Shown here in pieces: positions 1-8,464 of a DNA stretch of 64,000 nucleotides. The notes under the pieces were generated by a model. It made no database searches, had not been told where the DNA came from, and saw only the letters and a list, made by a program, of their open reading frames with translations. The stretch is from Desulfobacteraceae bacterium. GTDB taxonomy: Bacteria; Desulfobacterota; Desulfobacteria; Desulfobacterales; Desulfosalsimonadaceae. The stretch spans positions 1 through 64,000 of the forward strand of contig QZKW01000076.1 in assembly GCA_003599885.1 (NCBI GenBank), written 5' to 3'. Every line of letters starts with the position of its first letter. The first letter of the stretch is position 1. The translations under genes were made by a program, and so were the position numbers.

Positions 1-341
1 TGGACGATTTCTTTCGGATCAAGCCAGTAACGCTTTTCAAAGATGCTGCCCGTCTTTTTATCCATTATGGCCAATGCGATTTGTTGGCGATGGAGAGCGC
101 GATGATTATTTCCGGGGCGGGATCGGCGCTTTTGTCGCAAGGCTTTTTTACTTCTTGAGGCAACCGGATGCTCGTCATACCCCAATCCTTTTGACTTTTC
201 CAGAAGGCTCCTGGCTTCACTTATTTTTTCCATGAGGTTAAAGGCCGCGACTGCCGGCGGTATGTCTTGGCCTTGTGCATCAACCTGCGTCGCGATAATG
301 CACAGGCAAGATAATATTGCCGCCCGGAAAAAATGGACCAT
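1..341 (-). CDS. Secreted protein of unknown function (partial, C-terminus beyond left edge)
   Basis: The frame is open from an ATG at 341 down to the window edge (about 113 codons visible). AAAGGAG lies 6-7 nt upstream of the ATG, a good ribosome binding site. The product begins with a basic residue, a hydrophobic stretch (about residues 5-18) and a plausible signal peptidase I site after VDA (about residue 22), so it is probably exported. After that come a short helical stretch, a basic Arg/Lys-rich segment near residues 60-80, and a more ordered part starting IALAIMDKKTG. I do not recognise the family. A lipoprotein reading (Cys 12-14) was considered, but the stretch before it is too short. 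It is separated from the HD gene by about 155 nt with no gene. Confidence 0.6.
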   Translation of the reverse strand, partial: MVHFFRAAILSCLCIIATQVDAQGQDIPPAVAAFNLMEKISEARSLLEKSKGLGYDEHPVASRSKKALRQKRRSRPGNNHRALHRQQIALAIMDKKTGSIFEKRYWLDPKEIV

Positions 342-497
342 CCACAACTCCTTTTATCAGCCCCGAAGGACTCCAATAGAATCGGCCCGGTAATCAACTG
401 CATTGGTGGATCGCTTCGGGAACATGATTCCGAATAACCCCTTATTATTTTTGCGTTAAAAACATCATGACCGGTTTTGACATCCTTGAAATTCTTT

Positions 498-1139
498 TTA
501 ATCCAGAAGATGACCTTTACTCACTGCATCCGACAGCGATGTCGAAATATAATCCCAAAGCCGATTGGATCCGGTTTCCATGACCTGGTTTTTTGCCACG
601 ACCTGAGATTTTCGAATGCCATGCTCCTGCCAGGATTTCCCATGGGTCACGATATTGTGCAGCATGGGCTGGAACCGGTCCAGTGAATTGGCAAACCTGG
701 CCTCCGGGGTTTGCGCGGATTCGAATTCCTCCCATAGATCACGCAGCATGTTCCCCTGGTCCGCAGGCAGAATCGAAAACAGCCGGTCGGCGGCTGCCTG
801 CTCCCGCTCTGCCTTGCTGCCGTTGCCGGCGTCATCATATATAAACGTATCCCCGGCATCGATCTCCACGATATCGTGCACCAGAACCATGCGGATAACC
901 CGTCCCAAGTCAAGATCCGGATGGTTGGCATGCTCCAAAAGCAGCATGCACATGATGGCCAGATGCCAGGAATGCTCCACGGAATTTTCATGCCGGGAGG
1001 CATCTGTCAAATAGGTTTGGCGATGAATCTGCTTGAGTTTGTCTATTTCGATGATGAATTTTACCTGCTGAGCCAGCCGCTGCCCTTCCATGGAAATCTT
1101 GTCCTGTTCATATAATGATTCAACATCTGAAAAATTCAT
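498..1139 (-). CDS. HD-domain phosphohydrolase (YfbR/HDDC2-like, probable 5'-deoxynucleotidase)
   Basis: 213 aa. The HD_3-type signature is visible: HENSVEHSWHLA (first metal-binding His), then LVHDIVEIDAGD (the HD pair followed by an acidic E...GD motif), and a later conserved Asp in NSLDRFQP. This arrangement is that of YfbR/HDDC2-type nucleotidases, which hydrolyse deoxynucleoside monophosphates. Substrate specificity is inferred, not visible. I start at ATG 1139 (MNFSDVE), preceded by GGAAAG. A TTG 51 nt further upstream overlaps the nrdJ stop and would add a non-family, polar N-terminus. The gene lies directly downstream of nrdJ on the same strand (about 40 nt), so both are probably on one transcript. 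That fits a role in balancing dNTP pools. Confidence 0.75.
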   Translation of the reverse strand: MNFSDVESLYEQDKISMEGQRLAQQVKFIIEIDKLKQIHRQTYLTDASRHENSVEHSWHLAIMCMLLLEHANHPDLDLGRVIRMVLVHDIVEIDAGDTFIYDDAGNGSKAEREQAAADRLFSILPADQGNMLRDLWEEFESAQTPEARFANSLDRFQPMLHNIVTHGKSWQEHGIRKSQVVAKNQVMETGSNRLWDYISTSLSDAVSKGHLLD

Positions 1140-1180
1140 ATTTTTCTTTCCATTCTCATTTTCGAAGGATCTAAAACCAT

Positions 1181-3421
1181 CTATCCACAATCACTATAAC
1201 CGCAAACCTTGCAAACGCTGCAACCGCCTTCATGAAGCATTCTTCCGCCGCAATCAGGGCAGGCTCCCCTTACAAGGGTATGTCTTTGAGGAACTTCCCC
1301 ATAGCCATTGGCGGCCATGTGCTCTTCAATGGCTTTTGCAACTGCATCAGCACAGGAAAGCACCTTGTTTTCTCCAAAACCAGCAGGGGAATGACAAGAA
1401 ATCCCTTTGAGCTGAGTAATGACATTGCGGGCTTCAATACCGCTTCTCCAGGCCAATGAAACCATTCGCCCGATTGCCTCATTCTGGGATGCGGCACATC
1501 CGCCTGCTTTACCCATGGTGGTAAATAATTCAAAGAGCCCCTCTTGGTCTTCATTGATGGTGATATAAATAGGGCCGCATCCTGTCTGAATCTGATGGGT
1601 CCTCCCCTTAAGAATTTTGGGACGCTTTCGTTTTGGGCGTTGCATTGCTTTTTCGGTATGTTCTTCAGTCGGTTTGGCTTCATCCGGGGCTGATCCGGTC
1701 GTCAAAACCTGCTTGTCGCGGGAACCGTCCCGGTATATGGTAACCCCCTTGCATCCAAGCTGCCAGGCCAGATCGTAGACCTTGGCCACATCATCAGCGG
1801 TGGCTGTTTTTGAAAAATTAACGGTTTTGCTGACGGCATTGTCCGTATGTTTTTGAAAAGCCGCCTGCATCCGGATATGCATTTCGGGCGAAATATCATG
1901 GGCTGTGGCAAATACCCCCTGGACATCTTCGGGTATGCCAAAGTTATCCCTGACCCTGCCGGTAACAGCGATCTGCGCCATGAGTTCATGACTGTAAAAA
2001 CCCTGGGCCTTTGCTATTTTTTCAAAAATGGGGTGCACTTCAACCAGTATATCATCATCCATCACCTGGCGCGTGTATGAGACGGCAAAGAGCGGTTCAA
2101 CGCCCGACGAGGCATTGGCGATGATGGAGAGGGTCCCGGTGGGGGCTATGGTGGTGACCGTGGCGTTTCGGATCGGCACCTCCCCTCTTTTTTCAAAAAC
2201 AGAGCCCGCAAAATTCGGAAAAGGGCCGCGCTGCATTGCCAATTTCCGGGAAGCTGCGTGGGCTTCATCGTTAATGAATTGCATGACATTGCCTGCCAAC
2301 TCAATGGCTTCTTCCGTATCGTATGGTATCTGAAGCTGGATGAGCATATCGGCCCATCCCATTACACCCAGACCGATTTTACGGTTACCCAGGGTCATTC
2401 GGGCGATTTCAGGCAATGGATAGCGATTAACCTCTACCACATTATCCAGAAAGTGCACACCCAGATGAACAGTATGTTTCAGGTGATCCCAGTCAATCTT
2501 TCCGTCTCTAACCATCTTTCCCAGATTTATTGAGCCCAGATTGCAGGATTCATAAGGGAGGAGCGGCTGCTCGCCGCAAGGGTTCGTTGATTCGATGGCG
2601 CCGATATGAGGCGTTGGGTTGTCACGGTTCAGGCGATCCAGAAACACGATGCCAGGCTCCCCGTTTTCCCATGCCTGGGTCACAATTTTTTCAAATACCT
2701 CACTGGCGTTAAGGGTTCCCATCGTTTTTCCGTTTCTGGGATTGACCAGGTTATAAGTTTCGCCACGCTTTACAGCTTCCATGAAAATTTCGGTAATTCC
2801 AACGGAAATATTAAAATTATTGAGTTGTGTCATGTCTGCCTTACAAGTGATAAAATCCATAATATCCGGATGATCGACCCGGAGTATGGCCATGTTGGCT
2901 CCCCTCCGCGTCCCTCCCTGCTTTATGGTTTCAGTGGCCATATCAAACACTTTCATGAATGAAAGGGGGCCGCTGGAAACCCCGGTGGTGCTTTTGACCA
3001 CGTCATTGGCCGGACGAAGCCGGGAAAAGGAAAATCCTGTTCCCCCGCCTGATTTATGAATCAGTGCGGTGTGCTTGACCGCATCGAAGATTTCTTCCAT
3101 GGAATCGCCTACCGGCAGCACAAAGCAGGCCGACAACTGGCCCAGTTCCCGCCCTGCATTCATGAGGGTGGGAGAATTTGGCAGAAATTCCAGGGAGGCC
3201 ATCATTGTATAAAATTGATCGCTAATGGCGGATGTATCGGCCGCATTGTCAAATTTGAGGTCCGCTGCTGCAATGGTGTCTGCAACCCGTTTGAACATAT
3301 CAGCGGGTTGTTCAAGAATTTTTCCGTCCGTATCCCGTTTCAGATATCGCCTTTCTAAAACAGTCATGGCATTTGGGTTCAATTCGGGCTGTAATATACG
3401 GCTTCTCCGGCGCATCATCAT
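1181..3421 (-). CDS. nrdJ: Adenosylcobalamin-dependent (class II) ribonucleoside-diphosphate reductase
   Basis: About 746 aa. Reduces ribonucleotides to deoxyribonucleotides using a thiyl radical generated from adenosylcobalamin, so it works with or without oxygen. Visible landmarks: the redox cysteine in QLSACF (Cys99); the catalytic N-x-C-x-E motif NPCGE (Cys282, Glu284); the partner redox cysteine 11 residues later in ESCNLGS (Cys293); the phosphate-binding PTGTLS region; and a C-terminal zinc-ribbon-like tail with CPDC and CKVC pairs. The Cys282-Cys293 spacing matches characterised class II enzymes. Three consecutive ATGs (3421, 3418, 3415) follow GGAGG at 3423-3427. The third has the best spacing (7 nt), so the real N-terminus may be two residues shorter. 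No B12 riboswitch is apparent; NrdR boxes lie upstream. Confidence 0.95.
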   Translation of the reverse strand: MMMRRRSRILQPELNPNAMTVLERRYLKRDTDGKILEQPADMFKRVADTIAAADLKFDNAADTSAISDQFYTMMASLEFLPNSPTLMNAGRELGQLSACFVLPVGDSMEEIFDAVKHTALIHKSGGGTGFSFSRLRPANDVVKSTTGVSSGPLSFMKVFDMATETIKQGGTRRGANMAILRVDHPDIMDFITCKADMTQLNNFNISVGITEIFMEAVKRGETYNLVNPRNGKTMGTLNASEVFEKIVTQAWENGEPGIVFLDRLNRDNPTPHIGAIESTNPCGEQPLLPYESCNLGSINLGKMVRDGKIDWDHLKHTVHLGVHFLDNVVEVNRYPLPEIARMTLGNRKIGLGVMGWADMLIQLQIPYDTEEAIELAGNVMQFINDEAHAASRKLAMQRGPFPNFAGSVFEKRGEVPIRNATVTTIAPTGTLSIIANASSGVEPLFAVSYTRQVMDDDILVEVHPIFEKIAKAQGFYSHELMAQIAVTGRVRDNFGIPEDVQGVFATAHDISPEMHIRMQAAFQKHTDNAVSKTVNFSKTATADDVAKVYDLAWQLGCKGVTIYRDGSRDKQVLTTGSAPDEAKPTEEHTEKAMQRPKRKRPKILKGRTHQIQTGCGPIYITINEDQEGLFELFTTMGKAGGCAASQNEAIGRMVSLAWRSGIEARNVITQLKGISCHSPAGFGENKVLSCADAVAKAIEEHMAANGYGEVPQRHTLVRGACPDCGGRMLHEGGCSVCKVCGYSDCG

Positions 3422-3457
3422 TCCTCCGTGACAGGCAGATAAAAAAATTGAACAAAT

Positions 3458-3483
3458 AAAAAACGCCCTTGGCGTTATTTTTT
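3458..3483. terminator. Terminator-like hairpin in the nrdJ leader
   Basis: AACGCC (3462-3467) and GGCGTT (3471-3476) form a 6-bp stem with a 3-nt loop. On the minus strand it is followed by six T (3463-3458), and on the plus strand by A and six T (3477-3483). It therefore resembles a bidirectional intrinsic terminator. It lies between the predicted nrdJ promoter and its start codon, so it could attenuate nrdJ, or stop transcripts arriving from either side. The stem is short, so activity is uncertain. Confidence 0.4.
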
Positions 3484-3525
3484 CAATATATGGTATTTAA
3501 TTATAGTTAACAACAATATATTGTA
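3483..3525 (-). promoter_or_regulatory. Tandem NrdR boxes and promoter of nrdJ
   Basis: Two near-palindromes match the core of the NrdR box: CAATATATTG at 3514-3523 and CAATATATGG at 3484-3493. Their starts are 30 bp apart, about three helical turns, which is the usual arrangement of paired NrdR boxes upstream of ribonucleotide reductase genes. On the minus strand a perfect TATAAT lies between them (3505-3500). A TTGTTA / 17 nt / TATATT combination would put the -10 inside the downstream box. Either way the boxes straddle the promoter, consistent with ATP/dATP-controlled repression by NrdR. The nrdR gene is not in the window. Confidence 0.75.
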
Positions 3526-3760
3526 TCGAATAGATTTTTTCTGTTTAAATTCTTATTTGGCCAAAAGTCCACAATTGCATTAGATTACATATGCCTAACC
3601 GGCAATGCCGACCGGGCGAACTCCGGCTTGAGCCACTGATTTTACGCCTTTTTACATACTCGCGGATATCGTTTTCGCTCAGGTTTCGGGTGCCAAGCCG
3701 CTGTTTCTCTTTACTGTTCGGAATTTCCTTATATTTTTTTAATTCAGATAATTAGGATAC
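3526..3760. other. Intergenic region between mscS-type gene and nrdJ promoter; no gene seen
   Basis: No start codon with a ribosome binding site is visible. The minus strand has an open stretch of roughly 60 codons but no initiation codon near its beginning, and it does not resemble a known protein. It may be decayed coding DNA. No convincing terminator hairpin follows the channel gene. Confidence 0.5.
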
Positions 3761-6235
3761 TTAAATGCCATTCACACATTCAGGAACCGGACCTTGATCT
3801 TTTTTTATAATTTCCGGATGACGCGAAAATATCGACTCATCCACACTGCGCAGATGCAGATCCCGCTGTGGGAAAGCGATCTCGATTTTCACTTCACGGA
3901 AACGACGTTCAATTTCCTGGTTGATTTCACTACTTACTCTCAGTCTTTCATCCACGTTCAGAATCCAGACGCGGAGCTCAAAATTGAGAGCACTGTCACC
4001 GAAGCTCAGAAACAATACCTGAGGCAAAACCCTCTTCGCCACCATTGGATTTGATTTAGCGCTCTCGATCAGCGTTTCCATCACCAGGGGAACGTCGGAA
4101 CCATAAGCTACCCCAATAGGAATTCTAAGTCTGATTTGGCGATTGCTGAGGGTCCAGTTGGTCACATTGTTTGCAATCAGAACCGAGTTGGGCACAATCA
4201 CGTCTGCCTGGTCAAGCGTTTTCACAACCGTCGATCGAAGGCCAATATGCGTGACTTCAGCCCACATCCCGTCGACTTCAATACTGTCACCCATTCTAAT
4301 CGGTCGTTCAAACAGCAAAATAAGACCGCTGACAAAATTATTCATAATTCCCTGCATGCCGAAGCCGAGGCCGACGCCAAGAGCACTAAGCATAAGCGTC
4401 AATTTTGAGACATCTATCCCAAGTGCTGAAATTGCAAATAAAAAACCAACAGATACGATAACATAGTGAACCAGTTTTGACATCGAAAGCTGGCTCCCCT
4501 TTTCCATGCCAGTTTTGGCAAATATCGTTTTCATGAGCAATTTTTGCAGCGTCCAGGACAGGAAAAAAGATCCGTAAAGAATACAAGCGGAAACCAATAT
4601 CAAACCGATAGTAATTTGCTGGGGTCCAATGTTGAATCCAAGAGCCAACACCCCTATGACCGTCGATTGCAGGTTGGGGTAAATCCCAAAGGAAATTAAA
4701 ACAGCAGGGATCAACAGTAATCCGAATATGAGGCAGTTCATGATAAAGGATATTTGGCGAATGATGGTATCGGCTTCGCTGTCCATAACCCGTTCCTGAC
4801 GGAGGGGAGAGTGGTAAAATATCCAATTCAGGCCCCCGCGAAGCATGTATGTAAACATTATGCAGGTGAGAGTCATGGCGATTGACTGTGTCACCGATGT
4901 TAAGAGATACGAGGCAATGCCCGCCTCCCCCCAGAAATTCATGAGGATGTTGACGAAAAAAATGAAAGTAATTATTCGTAATACCCAGGTATAAACATTT
5001 GATTTTTTATCATTATTATTTTCCATGGACCATCGGAAGCAGAAGAAAAGTCCGACAAGCGATGCAAAAATCAAATACAGTCTATAAAGCGGGAGCGGCA
5101 GGCTGATTATGAATAAGACCCTGTTGATCAATAAAACAGTTACCACCCCATAAATAAAATTCTTTTTCCAGGATGAGTCAACAATCTTTCCTGAAAGTCT
5201 GGCAAAGGAGATTCCCCCAGCAAACAAATTAATGGATGAAAACGTAGCGGGAGTTCCTTCATATTGATAAATAAATAATGTTGACACGATGCCTAAAAAA
5301 AATGCGGCGGAAAAAGGCCTTTCGGAAAGAAATTCCCAACCCTCTGAATCTTTCAATACCTGCCGGTTCCGATAAACGGCAATGAATACGAACAGAGAAA
5401 GAAATCCCTGGAGAAAAATGATCCACCCCTTTTGTGAAAAGAAATCGCTTCCCGGCCAGATGATCTGATTTACGCCGATTTTCGTTGCGTACCACAACGC
5501 GTCTGAGAATTGAGAGATAAATTCAGAAGATAGGATTGGGGGTGATTTGCTAAGCAAAGAGCCGCTTCGTCCTGACTGGATCAAACTCTCTAATTCGGCA
5601 TTAAGTGCGTACATTTTCGTTTGGATAGTAGCGGCTTCCTCTTGTATGGACAGCATCACATCCATTCGATTAATGATTCGATTCAACGCTGAAGTGATCG
5701 TTTTCTTTGCTTTTTCAACGGCCGCATGAACTTGATTTATCGGCCCCTGTTTGAGCAGGGAAGACTGCCATTGATTCCAGGATTGTTCTTCAGACAGCCA
5801 CTCATTTCGAAAATCCTCAAGCTGACCGATTTCCTGGTTAAGCGCCTCGTTGATTTTTTCGAATAAATATTTCTCTTGCTGAAGTTCGTCCCTTATCATT
5901 ATCAACTGATTGAACTTGTAATCTTTCGAATCTTTCAACTGTTTTAATTGGTCGGTAAAACCTATCAGATCCGCCTGGATATCGATGTAGTTATCTTTAA
6001 TTTCAGCTTCATCCAGGTTGGCATCCATCTTATTTTCAAGGTCCAGCAAACGTCCGGATAGTTTTGTAGCCAAAGGGATAACATCGGCGAGATCAGGGAC
6101 GTCACCGGTTAAATCCTTTGTAACTGTGGAAATTTGGTCTGGTAGGGTTGCACCATGCGCCATCACGCAATTTGTCACCAAAAATACGGCTATTGACAAT
6201 ACGGCCCAAATACTTTTCTTTCCAAAGAATCGCAT
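3761..6235 (-). CDS. Large MscS-family mechanosensitive channel with periplasmic coiled-coil domain
   Basis: 824 aa from ATG 6235, which has GGGAGA just upstream; a longer reading adds 30 residues ahead of the signal peptide. A signal peptide (to about residue 29, ending MAHGA) is followed by about 240 residues of helical, charged, probably periplasmic coiled coil. Multiple transmembrane helices follow (about residues 265-600). The C-terminal third is a typical MscS core: the pore-lining helix LSALGVGLGFGMQGIMNN, then FERPIRMGDSIEVDG, the beta domain with DVIVPNSVLI, and the C-terminal alpha/beta domain. The architecture resembles MscK/YbdG-type large channels that release solutes on hypo-osmotic shock. 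MscS-like specificity for ions is inferred. No close operon partner is present; the lipoprotein gene is divergent. Confidence 0.88.
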   Translation of the reverse strand: MRFFGKKSIWAVLSIAVFLVTNCVMAHGATLPDQISTVTKDLTGDVPDLADVIPLATKLSGRLLDLENKMDANLDEAEIKDNYIDIQADLIGFTDQLKQLKDSKDYKFNQLIMIRDELQQEKYLFEKINEALNQEIGQLEDFRNEWLSEEQSWNQWQSSLLKQGPINQVHAAVEKAKKTITSALNRIINRMDVMLSIQEEAATIQTKMYALNAELESLIQSGRSGSLLSKSPPILSSEFISQFSDALWYATKIGVNQIIWPGSDFFSQKGWIIFLQGFLSLFVFIAVYRNRQVLKDSEGWEFLSERPFSAAFFLGIVSTLFIYQYEGTPATFSSINLFAGGISFARLSGKIVDSSWKKNFIYGVVTVLLINRVLFIISLPLPLYRLYLIFASLVGLFFCFRWSMENNNDKKSNVYTWVLRIITFIFFVNILMNFWGEAGIASYLLTSVTQSIAMTLTCIMFTYMLRGGLNWIFYHSPLRQERVMDSEADTIIRQISFIMNCLIFGLLLIPAVLISFGIYPNLQSTVIGVLALGFNIGPQQITIGLILVSACILYGSFFLSWTLQKLLMKTIFAKTGMEKGSQLSMSKLVHYVIVSVGFLFAISALGIDVSKLTLMLSALGVGLGFGMQGIMNNFVSGLILLFERPIRMGDSIEVDGMWAEVTHIGLRSTVVKTLDQADVIVPNSVLIANNVTNWTLSNRQIRLRIPIGVAYGSDVPLVMETLIESAKSNPMVAKRVLPQVLFLSFGDSALNFELRVWILNVDERLRVSSEINQEIERRFREVKIEIAFPQRDLHLRSVDESIFSRHPEIIKKDQGPVPECVNGI

Positions 6236-6425
6236 AGATTTCTCCCGGCAAGAGTCAATATAAAAATGAGCTTTCAGGGTAGAGAAGGATAAAAAAATAT
6301 TTTTAAATGTAGCATCATACCGCATTTAAACCAAAATGTTTCATTGTTTTTTATGCCTCTAAATTATTTACAGCCATTTTTGGATTTGTTAAAATGAGTT
6401 CAAAAGTTTAAAGGAGGAACTTATT

Positions 6426-6464
6426 ATGAAAACCCCGACAATAAGCCTAAATGTGATTGATTAA
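6426..6464 (+). other. Twelve-codon reading frame with near-perfect Shine-Dalgarno
   Basis: AAAGGAGG (6410-6417) lies 8 nt before an ATG that opens a 12-residue frame (MKTPTISLNVID) ending in TAA, about 90 nt upstream of the lipoprotein start. It lies in a 317-nt gap (6236-6552) that is otherwise AT-rich and contains nothing else I recognise. It may be a leader peptide, or the surviving 5' end of a lost gene. Confidence 0.3.
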
Positions 6465-6552
6465 GATCAGGTTACATAAAATATTGGGACCATGGCATTC
6501 ATTTGTCTTTGAAAAATAAACAAATTTTTAAATTTTTTAAGGAAAAAACAGT

Positions 6553-6894
6553 ATGAAAAATGCAAAAAAATTCATCACAATAGCCGTGTTTTCAATTGTA
6601 CTGGGAGGCTGTGCTTCGGATGCTGATCCGACGGCGGCGGACTACATGCGCGGGCATGCTTCAGAGCTTCAGACCGAGGTCGATTTAAAGGATGAGCTTG
6701 CAAGGGAGTGGGATCGGGGGGCGCGACTCATCGAAACCGGTGAAAGACATGTACAGCTCGGTGAAGATCAGGTGGCGGAAGGCAAGGAAAATATTGAAAG
6801 AGGAAACCAGGAAATCCTTGAAGGCAGAATGCTCATCGAAAACAGTGAGCGGACTTTCAACGAAAATTTTCCGACACAAAAGATAAAACCGTGA
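6553..6894 (+). CDS. Small coiled-coil lipoprotein
   Basis: 113 aa. A lipoprotein signal peptide is clear: a lysine-rich N-terminus, a hydrophobic core, then the lipobox LGGC with the lipidated Cys at residue 20. Asp appears at +4 rather than +2, so retention in the inner membrane is not indicated and outer-membrane localisation is plausible. The remainder is highly charged and helical, with a repeating E-x-G pattern (LIETGERHVQLGEDQVAEGK, then further GN/EG repeats), suggesting a short coiled coil like the murein-lipoprotein or DUF-type small lipoproteins. AAGGA lies about 9 nt before the ATG. Its function is unknown; a structural role in the envelope is an inference from size and localisation. 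Confidence 0.72.
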   Translation: MKNAKKFITIAVFSIVLGGCASDADPTAADYMRGHASELQTEVDLKDELAREWDRGARLIETGERHVQLGEDQVAEGKENIERGNQEILEGRMLIENSERTFNENFPTQKIKP

Positions 6895-6943
6895 TCGGAA
6901 AGGAATGCGGCTTGCATCGATAGGCATCTTTCAACCATAATCG

Positions 6944-7001
6944 CGAAAAGAAAAAGGTATCACGCCTGTTTTTTTGATACATCAACAGGCGTGATACCTT
7001 T
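6944..7001 (-). terminator. Rho-independent terminator of the OmpA-family gene
   Basis: AAAGGTATCACGCCTGTT (6953-6970) and its exact complement at 6984-7001 form an 18-bp perfect stem. On the minus strand the stem is followed by a T-rich tract (6955-6944, interrupted once by C). It lies about 70 nt downstream of the OmpA-family stop codon. On the plus strand no T tract follows, so it is mainly a minus-strand terminator, though the stem could also protect the 3' end of the lipoprotein mRNA. Confidence 0.8.
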
Positions 7002-7073
7002 AATGTCCCCCCTACTCTTCTTATACGGATACTTTCCCGGAAGACGGCAGGGTTTATTTGCAAGTGGGTGATA

Positions 7074-8174
7074 TTAGAATAGCGGGTTGATCTCAACGCG
7101 ACGATTTAACGCCCTGCCCTCAACCGTATTATTCGTTGCTGCGGGGTTGTTCATTCCAAACCCCTTGGTGGTCAACCGATCTTTGCTGATTCCTCTTTTG
7201 AGCAGATAACTTTTTATCGCCCATGCACGCTTTTCAGACAATTTCTGGTTATATGCCGCTGAACCGACATTATCGGTATATCCCTGAATTTCAAACCGCA
7301 AGCCGGGATTACGGTTCATCACCGTGACCACATCATCCAGTTCCTGTACATATTGATTCTTAATATTTACCTTATCCGTATCAAACAAAACCCCCTGAAC
7401 GACCCAGCAGCCGCGGGCATCCACATGCGCGCCCTTGGGGGTGTTGGGGCATTCATCCAAATAATCGGCAACGCCATCGCCGTCAGTGTCAAGCGGACAG
7501 CCTTTTGCATCCACTTTTACGCCCATGGGTGTATTCGGGCAGGCATCGTCACAGTCATATACGCCGTCCTTGTCGGTGTCGGGTTTGGGCGGGGCAACCG
7601 CTGCGACCGGAGTTACCGCAAGCTCTGGCGCCGGTTTGTCTTTGCCGAAGTTAAACATCAAGCCACCAGTATAAAGCAGGTTGTTGTAAGAGTCATCAAA
7701 GGTAATCAGATGCCGGACATCGGCCCTGATCGCGACGGTGTTTTCATAAATGAAATATTTGAGGCCCGCGCCGTAATTCAGCAGGAAATCGGTATCTGTA
7801 CTATATCCGTCCGGATCAAATATGATTGCACCAGCTCCAACAGCAACATAAGGCACCAGTTGCTGGTCCGGCGTCAAATTATATACCATATCCAGATGCA
7901 TCGGCCACGCGTCAATGTCAAGGCTTCCCGGGTCTGAATCAGTCGTTGTGTAGTTGCCCATCAACTCCGCGCCTAAGTTGTCTGTGAACTGGTAACCCAG
8001 CCCCAGTCCGTAAGTCGGCCCATTGTCGATATTCTGGTTCCCTTCAAACACATGTCCGCCAAACATGGGAGAAATATAAAAATCTCCCTGCCTGGTTTCG
8101 CACCATCCCGCCTGTGCAGCGCACAGGAGCCCTGCAATCAGTAAAAAACTCCACATTGTCTTCTTTCTCATCAT
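7074..8174 (-). CDS. OmpA-family outer-membrane protein with thrombospondin type 3 repeats
   Basis: 366 aa. Signal peptide to about residue 25 (ending GWCE). An N-terminal eight-stranded OmpA-like beta-barrel spans about residues 28-180, with alternating aromatic residues and final strand GGLMFNFG. A Pro/Ala-rich hinge follows. Two calcium-binding thrombospondin type 3 repeats (DTDKDGVYDCDD and DTDGDGVADYLDECP, about residues 197-250) come next. The C-terminal OmpA/peptidoglycan-binding domain (about residues 255-366) contains the hallmark GYTDNVGSAAYNQKLSEKRA, including the Asp and Arg that bind diaminopimelate. It anchors the outer membrane to peptidoglycan and may form a small pore. AGGAG lies 7 nt before ATG 8174. 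It is monocistronic, followed by a strong terminator. Confidence 0.93.
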   Translation of the reverse strand: MMRKKTMWSFLLIAGLLCAAQAGWCETRQGDFYISPMFGGHVFEGNQNIDNGPTYGLGLGYQFTDNLGAELMGNYTTTDSDPGSLDIDAWPMHLDMVYNLTPDQQLVPYVAVGAGAIIFDPDGYSTDTDFLLNYGAGLKYFIYENTVAIRADVRHLITFDDSYNNLLYTGGLMFNFGKDKPAPELAVTPVAAVAPPKPDTDKDGVYDCDDACPNTPMGVKVDAKGCPLDTDGDGVADYLDECPNTPKGAHVDARGCWVVQGVLFDTDKVNIKNQYVQELDDVVTVMNRNPGLRFEIQGYTDNVGSAAYNQKLSEKRAWAIKSYLLKRGISKDRLTTKGFGMNNPAATNNTVEGRALNRRVEINPLF

Positions 8175-8302
8175 GTTGTTCTCCTAATTGAAAAAATTAT
8201 TTATTATGTATCGCTATCAATACGCTCGACATCTGAAAACTGTGTGTTGCATAACGATATTTAGAATCTGTTTCAAGAATTTTCTTTGAAATTCAAGTCA
8301 GT

Positions 8303-8345
8303 TATCAAAAGAAAAAGGGGGTAAACCCATTGGGTTGACCCCCTT
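8303..8345 (-). terminator. Terminator of the tRNA-Leu gene
   Basis: AAGGGGGT-AAACCCA (8315-8329) pairs with TGGGTT-GACCCCCTT (8331-8345), a GC-rich stem of about 14 bp. On the minus strand a T-rich tract follows (8314-8303, TTTTTCTTTTGA-like). It begins only 4 nt after the tRNA CCA end. Confidence 0.8.
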
Positions 8346-8349
8346 ATAT

Positions 8350-8436
8350 TGGTGCCGAAGGGGAGACTCGAACTCCCACGAACGTACGCCCACTAGACCC
8401 TGAACCTAGCGCGTCTACCAATTCCGCCACTTCGGC
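8350..8436 (-). tRNA. tRNA-Leu (anticodon CAG)
   Basis: 87 nt including an encoded CCA end (8352-8350). The acceptor stem is GCCGAAG paired with CTTCGGC. The D-arm contains GGCGGAATTGGTAGACGCG, and the T-arm has GTTCGAGTC. The anticodon stem CTAGG/TCTAG (one G-U pair) encloses the loop TTCAGGG, giving anticodon CAG, which reads CUG codons. The long variable arm is typical of leucine tRNAs. It stands alone between divergent ribF and the OmpA-family gene, with its own promoter and terminator. Confidence 0.96.
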
Positions 8437-8464
8437 AAATTTATTTAAACTCAAAAAAGAACCA

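Noticed and set aside
477-482. TTGACA on the plus strand near the HD gene stop
   Set aside because: No -10 at proper spacing and no plus-strand gene downstream.
3540-3735. Minus-strand open stretch of about 60 codons between nrdJ promoter and mscS-type gene
   Set aside because: No start codon or ribosome binding site at its beginning, and no recognisable domain; treated as non-coding.
3422-3760. Cobalamin riboswitch upstream of nrdJ
   Set aside because: I looked for a B12 box and the multi-stem structure and saw neither; the NrdR boxes explain the leader better.
7353-7937. Plus-strand 194-codon frame
   Set aside because: Antisense shadow of the OmpA-family gene, whose domains are unmistakable.
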